From NCBI GenBank assembly GCA_902825875.1, contig CADECP010000014.1, forward strand, positions 99,228 to 163,227: a stretch of DNA of 64,000 nucleotides, written 5' to 3'. The notes under the pieces are model-generated. The model ran no database searches. It saw only the letters and a list, made by a program, of their open reading frames with translations, and was not told where the DNA came from. The position numbers and the translations under genes are program-made. Below are positions 57,449 to 64,000 of the stretch, piece by piece; within the stretch, counting starts at the first letter, position 1; each line of letters opens with the position of its first letter. Origin of the DNA: an uncultured Acidobacteriota bacterium (GTDB lineage Bacteria; Acidobacteriota; Blastocatellia; RBC074).

Positions 57449-58276
57449 TTAAGTTGTTATGGAATCGCCTTTGCCGTCCATGAAGTCTTTGTTTTTATCG
57501 CCAACCCAGTACCGCGCTCCGGCAATGCACCAGATGAATTCCAGCGGCGATTCCTGAGAAAAGACCGGGTGGTAATTCATCATAGGAATCGTCACCAGAT
57601 CGCCTTCGTTGACCGAAGTCACGAAGCACATTTTTTCCGGCGATTCGTAAACTTCCATCGCGCCGTGACCTTTGATGAAGATGTAGGTTTCTTCCTGATC
57701 GGTGTGATTGTGCGGCGGCCAGGAACGTTGATAGGACTGGAAGAAGGTGTATCCGGCGATGAGTTTGTCCGCCGCTTCGGGCACATCGAACATCATAAAG
57801 ACATCTTTGCCTGCCAAGTGGCGAATGCGGTCTTCGCGTTTGGAGTATTCGGCGAATCTGGAGTAATGCACAGGATGAACGTTTTCCGCCGTCGCCGAAC
57901 ATTCAATCACTCGCGCAGGTTCAGAGGTTGAGTTTGAGATTTGAAACTCGGCTCCGCGCGGAATGTAGATCGTGTCGTAAGCCGCCAGCGAATAAGTTTT
58001 GCCGCCAACGCTGACCTCGACGCTTCCCTTCCACATAAACAACAAAGTTTCGTCGTTGGCTTTGCTCAGCACATCTGTCTTCGCGCCTGCTTCCAGCGCG
58101 TATTCGCCGCAACTCAACCATTCCAGTTTGGCCGTTTCTGGCGTGAATCGCGGAGTGTAAACAGCGCCGGTTGAAACTGCTTTGAACAACGTGCCGGGTT
58201 TGACTGAATCGCTTTTGTGAATGGGTTCGGCAATCGCTGCCGGTTGAACTGCAAGTTTTACAGATGCGCTTGTCAT
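57449..58276 (-). CDS. Bicupin of the KduI/IolB sugar-isomerase superfamily
   Basis: A 275-residue protein with two cupin-like halves. The second half holds the metal-type motif PPHNHTDQEETYIF (His-X-His ... Glu) and the downstream HPVFSQESPLEF. The first half has AAYDTIYIPRGAEFQ. The spacing resembles IolB (5-deoxyglucuronate isomerase) and KduI (5-keto-4-deoxyuronate isomerase), though identity to either cannot be judged. The neighbouring hexuronate-type transporter supports a role in uronate or inositol-type breakdown. No Shine-Dalgarno is visible at ATG 58276. Confidence 0.78.
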   Translation of the reverse strand: MTSASVKLAVQPAAIAEPIHKSDSVKPGTLFKAVSTGAVYTPRFTPETAKLEWLSCGEYALEAGAKTDVLSKANDETLLFMWKGSVEVSVGGKTYSLAAYDTIYIPRGAEFQISNSTSEPARVIECSATAENVHPVHYSRFAEYSKREDRIRHLAGKDVFMMFDVPEAADKLIAGYTFFQSYQRSWPPHNHTDQEETYIFIKGHGAMEVYESPEKMCFVTSVNEGDLVTIPMMNYHPVFSQESPLEFIWCIAGARYWVGDKNKDFMDGKGDSITT

Positions 58277-58296
58277 CGTTTTTGATTTTCAAAAAA

Positions 58297-58360
58297 GGGA
58301 GCCGGAAGTCGGAAGCCAATAATCGAAAACACCGACTACCGTCTACCGACTCCCGGCTAC
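58297..58360. repeat. Tandem-arm inverted repeat, GWAGTCG units
   Basis: Left arm 58297-58316 contains GGAGCCG, GAAGTCG, GAAG. The complement of 58331-58360 contains GTAGCCG, GGAGTCG, GTAGACG, GTAGTCG. The unit is the complement of the ACCGACT repeat found at 49087-49116. It lies between the bicupin and TonB receptor genes. Confidence 0.82.
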
Positions 58361-58364
58361 TCGT

Positions 58365-61300
58365 TTAGTAAGACAGCCTCAACCCAAATTGCATCTGGCG
58401 CATGGTGGCCAGTTGGAAGATGTTGGTGATGCGGCCTGCCGTTCCCGGACAATCCACGCAAGCGTTCGGATTAGCCAGATTGACTTTGTTCGGCACGTTG
58501 AACATTTCGGCGCGGAATTGCGCTTTGAAGCGTTCGGTGATGCTGAACGTTTTTTGCAGCGACATATCGAATTGCTGGAAGCTCGGCCCCAGCAAACGAT
58601 TGCGCCCGATGTTGCCGAAAGTTCCGCGTTGCGGACGACGCCAGGGGCCAATTGTCTGGCCGTTGGTCGTCAACGGAGTAATCGTCGAACCGCCTTGAGC
58701 CGTAGTGACAAACCATTGCGCGGCAGTCGGATTATCCGGCTTCCAATCGCCCACCAGATCAGGACGACACCAGCCGGTGTCGCGGTCTGCGTTGCAATCG
58801 CGGTAACTGGGAGTGAACGGCAATCCGCTCTGCCACGAATAAATGACGTTCATCTGCCAACCGCCGATGACTGTATCTACAGCCTTGCCGACGCCACTGA
58901 GGAACTTGCGACCTTTGCCGAAAGGCAATTCCATCACATTGGCCAGCGTGTAAACGTGGCTGCGATGGTTGTCGTTCGGCCCGTAAGCCTGAGTCGCGTC
59001 CTGGTTGTAGTAGGTGTTCGTGTAATGGAATGACCGCGACCAGACGTAATGCGTCAGCAACGAATAACCTTTCGAAAAACGCTTTTCAGCTTTCAACTGC
59101 ATCGAATGGAAGTTGTTGCTTGCGTCCGAACCGTAATAACGGAAATTCTGCGACCAGCCGAATTTTTGGAAGAAGGGTTTGCGCTGGTTGGTGGTCAGCG
59201 TTCCGAAGCCTTGCAATGTCGCCTGGTTGAAATCGTAATCGCCGCCGAAGCCTGCGAAAACGTGTGTGCCTTTGGTTCCGACGTAGGCCGCTTCGACCGC
59301 AATGTCGCCGATGGTCTGGCGCTGAATCGTGACGTTCCAGCTATCGGTCGTTGGCAGCCGCACACGTTCCGGCAGAATGAACGCCGTCACGCCGTTGGGC
59401 AGAATCGGGCGACCATTCGGGCCTTTGGGCTGGTTGTTGAGAATCGTCGCGGGATTGAGCGCCTGCGGGCCTTGCGCCAGGTTAAACACCGAATCGAAGT
59501 TCCGCGCCGGTTGATTGGATTGAATGCCCAGCACCGGCAGGTTCTGCGTCACGTTGTGTCCGAAGACCGAACCGAACACGCCGATGTCGAATCCGCGACC
59601 GTAGCCCAATCGCAGCACAGTCTTGTCGCCCAGCTTGTAAGCGATGCCGATGCGCGGCGCGAACAGGTTGTTGGCGGCAAGTTGATTCAAATCAAGTCCG
59701 ACGCCATTTGAACCGGCAATCAAAACTTCACCGGTGTTGACGTCCACAAATCCGCCTTTGCCAGCGCCGGTCACGGTTTGCGGGCGATAGTTTTCGTAAC
59801 GCAATCCGTAATTGATGGTCAGGTTGCGATTGACACGCCAGTTGTCCTGACCATAAACGAAGTAGCGATTCTGGCGTTCTTCGGCATCGGTGATCGTGCT
59901 GACGTAACGTTCGAACACGCTGACATCGCCCAACAGGAACGAAGCCAGAGCCGATCCGCCGCCGCTGGCGCCTTGCGTGCGCGCAGCGTTGAATTGCAAT
60001 TCGCCCGCGCGGTGACGGTCGGACGGAATTCGCAGATTCTTGGCGTAGCGGTAATCAATACCAAAGCGGAACGAATGATTGCCTGCCTCTTTCGACCAGT
60101 TGTTGACGAATTGGAACGCGCGTTCGTTCTGGCGCAGCGGGCAATTGCAGCGAGCGAATTGCAGCGCGTAACCGAAGTTGAACTGGTTGCCGCCGTTGCC
60201 GCCGGGTCCGTATCCGTTCAACAGAAACGCTGGCATGCCGCCCGTGAATGAATCGTTATTCAAACCGGGAATACCGGCGTCTTTGGCCGGAGTGGTTTCG
60301 CCCGCGCCCGGATCAACGTTGACGCGATACCGGAACCAGCCGAAACGGAAATCGGTTCGCAACGTCGGGCTGACCGAATAGTTGAATCCCGAAGCGATGC
60401 TCTGATTGCGCGTGCGCGAAATGCCCGCGAACGGAGCTTGTTCGTCAAATCCGCGTCCTCCGGCTGCGAAACCGAAAATGCCCGGCGAATCCAAACGATA
60501 ATCGGCAATGCTGTACCGCCCGAAAATTTGCAGTTGCTGGCTGTAAAAATAATCCCAGCGCGTGTTGGTAATGTCTTCGTTGAATTTGATCGTCCCGGAG
60601 CCGACGTAATTCGGCGCATCGCGTAACACGCCGTCAATGTTCGGCAGCGGAATCAGCCTCAACAGGCTCTGCGCCTGAGCCGACAACCGGTTGGTCGGAA
60701 TTTTGTTATCGGTGAATTGCGTGCGAGCCGCCGGAGTGTCGCCGCTGGCCGGATCGAAAATGTTCAATCCCAAACCGCTCAGATCGCCCGCGCGTTCGGC
60801 TGCCGACGGAACTCGCAACAATGCCGAACCGCCAGTATTGCGGCGCGTGCCTTGATAATCGCCAAACCAGAACAGTTTGTCGGCGATGATTTTGCCGCTG
60901 GCTGCTCCGCCGAATTGATTCAACTGCGTGACGGGAATGTATCGGCTGGAACCGCGAATCGGATTGAACTGTGTGAACGGATTGCGCGCGTTCAGCACGC
61001 CGTTTCGCAGGAAGTTAAACCCGACGGCATGAAAATCGTTCGTGCCGGATTTGGTTTGGACGCTGATGACTCCGGCGGTTGCGCCGAATTCCGCGTCATA
61101 AGCAGCCGTCGTGATCTTCGCTTCTGACAACGATTCCAAAGTCGGATTGACGACGATCAAACTGAGCAGCGCGTCGCGGTTGTCCGTTCCGTCCAGCAAT
61201 TGAGTCGTTCCGGCAAAGCTCTGGCCGTTGACCACTTTTCTAAACGAACCTTGCGGGTCTTCGGACGAAGCCGTTTGCGAAGTCGTCGCTTGCACGCCCG

Positions 61301-61781
61301 GCGTCAGCAATTCAAATTGCGAAAAGCGCCGATTGATGAGCGGCAAATTCGTGACGGTCTTTTCGGTGAAGGTCACGGCCACGTCGGCGCGTTCGGTTTT
61401 CAGCAACGGAGTTTCCGCGCTGATTTCGACGACCTGGGAAACGTCGCCGACCTGCAATTTCAAATCCGCGCGCGATTCCTGGTCAACTGAAACGACGACC
61501 GTTTGCACAGCGGCTTTGAATCCGTTGGCTTCGATTCGCACGGTGTATGTCCCGGCGATCAATGCTCGCTGGGTAAAATTGCCGTCTTGATTGGTGACGG
61601 TGGTCACTGTGACTTGTCGTTGCGTGTCGGTGATGACCACCTTAGCCCCGACAACCGCCGAACCTTGTGGATCAGACGCTGTGCCGACAATCGTGCCGTA
61701 CACCGCCTGACCGAAGGCCGCCGTATTCACAAGCAGCGCAAACGCGGCGACCAACATCATCGCCATCATTCTTCGCATCAT
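58365..61781 (-). CDS. Oar-like TonB-dependent receptor with carboxypeptidase-regulatory domain
   Basis: A 1138-residue outer-membrane protein. Signal peptide MMRRMMAMMLVAAFALLVNT ends near AFGQ. Residues about 28-115 are a carboxypeptidase-regulatory-like domain (YGTIVGTASDPQGSAVVGAK). A plug-type stretch follows (VTNLPLINRRFSQFELLTPGV, LLDGTDNRDALLS), then a long barrel that ends in MRQMQFGLRLSY, a typical outer-membrane C-terminus with a final aromatic residue. Start ATG 61781 has AAGGAGG. It resembles the receptor at 29581 in architecture, not closely in sequence. Its neighbours downstream on the same strand are enzymes and a transporter of a probable carbohydrate pathway, so its ligand is probably related. 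Confidence 0.93.
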   Translation of the reverse strand: MMRRMMAMMLVAAFALLVNTAAFGQAVYGTIVGTASDPQGSAVVGAKVVITDTQRQVTVTTVTNQDGNFTQRALIAGTYTVRIEANGFKAAVQTVVVSVDQESRADLKLQVGDVSQVVEISAETPLLKTERADVAVTFTEKTVTNLPLINRRFSQFELLTPGVQATTSQTASSEDPQGSFRKVVNGQSFAGTTQLLDGTDNRDALLSLIVVNPTLESLSEAKITTAAYDAEFGATAGVISVQTKSGTNDFHAVGFNFLRNGVLNARNPFTQFNPIRGSSRYIPVTQLNQFGGAASGKIIADKLFWFGDYQGTRRNTGGSALLRVPSAAERAGDLSGLGLNIFDPASGDTPAARTQFTDNKIPTNRLSAQAQSLLRLIPLPNIDGVLRDAPNYVGSGTIKFNEDITNTRWDYFYSQQLQIFGRYSIADYRLDSPGIFGFAAGGRGFDEQAPFAGISRTRNQSIASGFNYSVSPTLRTDFRFGWFRYRVNVDPGAGETTPAKDAGIPGLNNDSFTGGMPAFLLNGYGPGGNGGNQFNFGYALQFARCNCPLRQNERAFQFVNNWSKEAGNHSFRFGIDYRYAKNLRIPSDRHRAGELQFNAARTQGASGGGSALASFLLGDVSVFERYVSTITDAEERQNRYFVYGQDNWRVNRNLTINYGLRYENYRPQTVTGAGKGGFVDVNTGEVLIAGSNGVGLDLNQLAANNLFAPRIGIAYKLGDKTVLRLGYGRGFDIGVFGSVFGHNVTQNLPVLGIQSNQPARNFDSVFNLAQGPQALNPATILNNQPKGPNGRPILPNGVTAFILPERVRLPTTDSWNVTIQRQTIGDIAVEAAYVGTKGTHVFAGFGGDYDFNQATLQGFGTLTTNQRKPFFQKFGWSQNFRYYGSDASNNFHSMQLKAEKRFSKGYSLLTHYVWSRSFHYTNTYYNQDATQAYGPNDNHRSHVYTLANVMELPFGKGRKFLSGVGKAVDTVIGGWQMNVIYSWQSGLPFTPSYRDCNADRDTGWCRPDLVGDWKPDNPTAAQWFVTTAQGGSTITPLTTNGQTIGPWRRPQRGTFGNIGRNRLLGPSFQQFDMSLQKTFSITERFKAQFRAEMFNVPNKVNLANPNACVDCPGTAGRITNIFQLATMRQMQFGLRLSY

Positions 61782-61855
61782 TTGTAGCCTCCTTGTGGGA
61801 TTCTCAAAAAGTTGAGAGGTGATTGGATACTGAGCCAGCGTCGCGGACAGCGGAC

Positions 61856-62365
61856 TCAGACTTCGTTGAATTCGGGTTGATATTTGACGATCCCAGCAAA
61901 ACCCGCCAACGAACCTTCTTTCAATTCCATAGCCATAAAAACTTCATCGCGCACGTCGTATTCGCTTTTAACGCCGAACCGACTGGAGGGAACAAAACCA
62001 AACCGCGGATAAAATTCAGGATGCCCCAGCACAACCGCAAACGGATAACCGGCTTCGCGGCAATGTTTCATTCCTTCTTCTGACAACCGCGAACCTATGC
62101 CTTCGTTCTGCCGTTCGGGCGAAACCGCCAGCGGAGCCAGGCCAATTCCGATCAGCCGGTTTTCTCCGGCTTCAAGCACGACTTCGCTGAACAGAATGTG
62201 CCCGATGATGCGGCCATTGTCTTCAGCCACCAGCGAGATTTTCGCTTTGCCGTTTCGCCGCAGAGCATCCACCAGATTCGCTTCAGCCGCCTGACCAAAG
62301 GCTTGATGAACGACGTGGTGAATCATTGCGATGTCTTCAGGTAGTTCAGGTCGAATGACGATCAT
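61856..62365 (-). CDS. GNAT acetyltransferase (YhbS-like)
   Basis: A 169-residue GNAT protein. The acetyl-CoA loop is LAVSPERQNEGIGSRLSEEG, followed by AVVLGHPEFYPRFGF, both typical of the YhbS/predicted acetyltransferase group. ATG 62365 is chosen; TTG 62374 is also in frame. Ribosome binding is weak. It lies 74 bases upstream of the TonB receptor on the same strand. Its substrate is unknown. Confidence 0.88.
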   Translation of the reverse strand: MIVIRPELPEDIAMIHHVVHQAFGQAAEANLVDALRRNGKAKISLVAEDNGRIIGHILFSEVVLEAGENRLIGIGLAPLAVSPERQNEGIGSRLSEEGMKHCREAGYPFAVVLGHPEFYPRFGFVPSSRFGVKSEYDVRDEVFMAMELKEGSLAGFAGIVKYQPEFNEV

Positions 62366-62382
62366 TGCTATCAACTCAGAAA

Positions 62383-62480
62383 TTATCCATCAGCCATTGA
62401 GCATTACACATTATTGGTCAGGGCAGGATCGTTTTTACCCTTTCGGTTAATGGCCAGTGCTTAATGGGTAATGGTCAATC
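62383..62480. repeat. Tandem-arm inverted repeat, CCATTA-type units
   Basis: Left arm 62383-62419 reads TCCATCA, GCCATTG, AGCATTA, CACATTA. The complement of 62445-62480 reads CCATTAC, CCATTAA, GCACTGG, CCATTAA in a related 7-base register. It lies between the Gfo/Idh/MocA gene and the GNAT gene, and the right arm reaches the stop codon of the former. Confidence 0.78.
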
Positions 62481-63681
62481 AAATGTCTTCAATGATTTTC
62501 GTGCCGGTCGCATCGAACTTCATCCGGCGTTTCTTCCAATAAGCCGCTTTTGCCAGATGCACAGGGTTGCAGGCTTCAATTCCGGTTTGAATGTCGGCGC
62601 TCGGACGTTTGCCGGTTTTCACTGCTTCAATGAAGTTCGTCGCGTGTGCGACTTCCAGATTGCCTTCGGCTTTGACGATTTGAGCTTCGCCTTTGACCGG
62701 CGTGAAAACGTATTCGCCGCGAGTGATTTCCAGTGAACCTTCCGTGCCTTGAAAGAAAACGCCCGGACGTTCGTTGCGAATCGAAAGCACAGACGATTCA
62801 AAAGTCAGGTTCCAATTTCCATTGGCTCCGCCCGCGTATTGCAACACGGCATTGACCGTGTCCGGATTCACCCGGCCATCTTTCATCTGGTAAATGCCGC
62901 CGGTTGCAGTGGCGTTCAACGGCCGCGATTCGTTCATCATCCACTGAGCCACATCTGCCCAATGCGTCAAAATATCGGCCAGCAAACCTCCGCCGTAATC
63001 CGGGAAATATCGCCACGAATCATACCGAATCCAGTCGTAAGCGACTTTCGGCGCAGGCCCCAAAAAGCGTTCCCAATCCAGGCCCGCAGGTTTCGGCTGC
63101 GGTTCGATCTTGCGACGCTGCCAAGGGAAGTCGTGCCAGATGGCGCGCGCAAAGACGACTTTGCCGAGTTTGCCTTTGTCAAAAATCTCTTCTTTGGCGC
63201 GAGCGTAATGCGCGCCACTGCGTTGTTGTGTGCCGGTTTGAATGACGACGTTTTTGAATTGTTTGGCGGCGGCCAGAAATTTCGCGCCTTCTTCAAAATG
63301 ATGCGAAGTCGGTTTTTCCAGGTAAATGTGCTTTCCGGCTTTCAGCGCCGCAAGCGTGTGATTCAAATGCAAATGATCCGGCGAACCGATCAACACGGCA
63401 TCAACGTCTTTGTGGCTCAAGGCTTCTTCGATGGCGACCAGTTCATCGGGTTTGACGCCCAGAAAGTCTTTGGCGCGTCCGCGCTGAACGTCGTACACAT
63501 CGGCGATGCAACTAAGTTCTGCTCGGCCAGTTGTCAGAAAAGCTTTCATGACTTCGCGCCCGCGCCGCCCACTGCCAACCAGAGCCATTCCCAGTCGGGC
63601 GTTCGCTCCGACTACGCGCGAATACGAAGCGGCAGTCAAAGCCGTCGCACCTGAGCCAATCAAAAAATCTCTTCGTTTCAT
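62479..63681 (-). CDS. Gfo/Idh/MocA-family oxidoreductase with Tat-type signal
   Basis: A 400-residue NAD(P)-dependent oxidoreductase. The N-terminus MKRRDFLIGSGATALTAAS carries a twin-arginine motif and a hydrophobic stretch. A Rossmann loop (GSGRRGREVMKAF), then HLHLNHTLAALKAGKHIYLEKP (shown in part: GKHIYLEKPTSH, the conserved EKP) mark the family. The Tat signal suggests export with its cofactor, common for such proteins in acidobacteria and planctomycetes. GGAAG precedes the ATG. It starts 1-2 bases after the stop of the adjacent methyltransferase remnant. Likely acts on a sugar or polyol. Confidence 0.9.
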   Translation of the reverse strand: MKRRDFLIGSGATALTAASYSRVVGANARLGMALVGSGRRGREVMKAFLTTGRAELSCIADVYDVQRGRAKDFLGVKPDELVAIEEALSHKDVDAVLIGSPDHLHLNHTLAALKAGKHIYLEKPTSHHFEEGAKFLAAAKQFKNVVIQTGTQQRSGAHYARAKEEIFDKGKLGKVVFARAIWHDFPWQRRKIEPQPKPAGLDWERFLGPAPKVAYDWIRYDSWRYFPDYGGGLLADILTHWADVAQWMMNESRPLNATATGGIYQMKDGRVNPDTVNAVLQYAGGANGNWNLTFESSVLSIRNERPGVFFQGTEGSLEITRGEYVFTPVKGEAQIVKAEGNLEVAHATNFIEAVKTGKRPSADIQTGIEACNPVHLAKAAYWKKRRMKFDATGTKIIEDI

Positions 63682-63682
63682 A

Positions 63683-64000
63683 TCAATTCTTCCCGGATTG
63701 GTAAGGCGTCAATCTAGGCCACCAGCATTTCACTTCAGCACGATAACGTTCGTAACTTGAGCCGAACTTTTCAACCAATTCAATTTCTTCCAGAGGCCGC
63801 GCAACGTAATTCCAAACCAGACTGCCAGCCAGCGCGTAAACCATCACCATCACCGAACCGAGATAAATTCCAACCGCCAAGCCTTGTCCCATTCCGGCCA
63901 GAGCCATCGGATTTCGCACAAAGGCATACGGCCCACGCTCCACTAAGGAGTCGCGTCACGATAAGTTGACTAATTTTCCCTTTCGCCCCGGAGCGATGGT
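63683..64000 (-). pseudogene. Isoprenylcysteine carboxyl methyltransferase-like protein, partial with in-frame TGA
   Basis: The C-terminal 86 residues (63943-63683) clearly belong to the ICMT/PEMT-like methyltransferase group: RGPYAFVRNPMALAGMGQGL, VWNYVARPLEEIEL and YERYRAEVKCWWPRL. Reading upstream in frame, codons at 63956-63958 are TGA, but the sequence beyond it still fits as a short extension to the window edge. GTG 63943 is not a convincing start: no Shine-Dalgarno and no family N-terminus. So it is either a broken gene, an error near the window edge, or a fragment. The active SAM-binding N-terminus, if any, is outside the window. Confidence 0.55.

Overview
The window is a 64 kb piece of a Gram-negative soil-type bacterial chromosome, most likely an Acidobacteriota member (Blastocatellia-like). 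This rests on two very large Oar-type TonB-dependent receptors with N-terminal carboxypeptidase-regulatory domains, zinc-ribbon Ser/Thr kinases, MoxR/DUF58 genes, a PVC-type cytochrome c lipoprotein and many short inverted repeats between genes. It is an inference from gene content; no rRNA or tRNA gene was seen. Coding density is high, and I saw no insertion sequence, prophage or CRISPR array.

Layout. 1-7193 (mostly minus): a partial secreted/membrane protein, a zinc-ribbon Ser/Thr kinase, a DUF4870 protein and a DUF58/MoxR pair. 7321-19745 (plus): a hemC-hemD fusion, a kinase fused to a formylglycine-enzyme-like domain with a secreted partner, argH, a cytochrome c lipoprotein, an NtrC-type sigma-54 activator and a lysophospholipid acyltransferase. 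19742-25490: the classic envelope/fatty-acid block yceD-rpmF-plsX-fabD-fabG-acpP-fabF behind a near-consensus sigma-70 promoter, without fabH between plsX and fabD. 25630-29310: a sigma-54-type promoter and an orphan receiver protein, an ITPase/XTPase, two GNAT acetyltransferases and a glycerate 2-kinase. 29581-38020 (plus): an Oar-like receptor, an exported phosphodiesterase/phosphatase, a HGSNAT-like membrane acyltransferase, an atypical Nramp protein and an SDR. 38088-41807 (minus): an unrecognised internally duplicated protein, DUF350, glycosyltransferase 9 and Trm112. 42146-44134: groES-groEL. 44226-47918 (minus): an A+T-rich HEPN gene pair, an exported nucleosidase-like protein, a VOC protein, an unknown protein and DUF937. 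48115-50181 (plus): an ABC permease joined in frame to a sugar-binding protein. 50241-64000 (all minus): a twelve-gene block holding a metallopeptidase, Uma2, semialdehyde dehydrogenase, fructose-6-phosphate aldolase-type transaldolase, D-2-hydroxyacid dehydrogenase, hexuronate-type MFS transporter, threonine synthase, KduI/IolB-like bicupin, a second Oar-like receptor, GNAT, Gfo/Idh/MocA oxidoreductase and a broken or partial methyltransferase. This block looks like outer-membrane capture and catabolism of an acidic sugar or similar compound, but the substrate cannot be read from sequence.

The most unusual feature is a dispersed set of about 18 inverted-repeat elements of 60-180 bp. In most of them each arm is itself a tandem array of a 7, 8 or 9 bp unit, and the two arms pair imperfectly. 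Different elements use different units, but some units recur at distant loci, and two loci have the same two families nested one inside the other. Most are intergenic and often reach a start or stop codon. Three lie in frame inside conserved genes (a kinase, hemC-hemD and glycerate kinase), and one single-arm array sits exactly at the join of the permease-binding-protein fusion. This mobile or self-copying hairpin DNA is my main candidate for an undescribed system; an HEPN gene pair and an internally duplicated orphan protein are secondary candidates.
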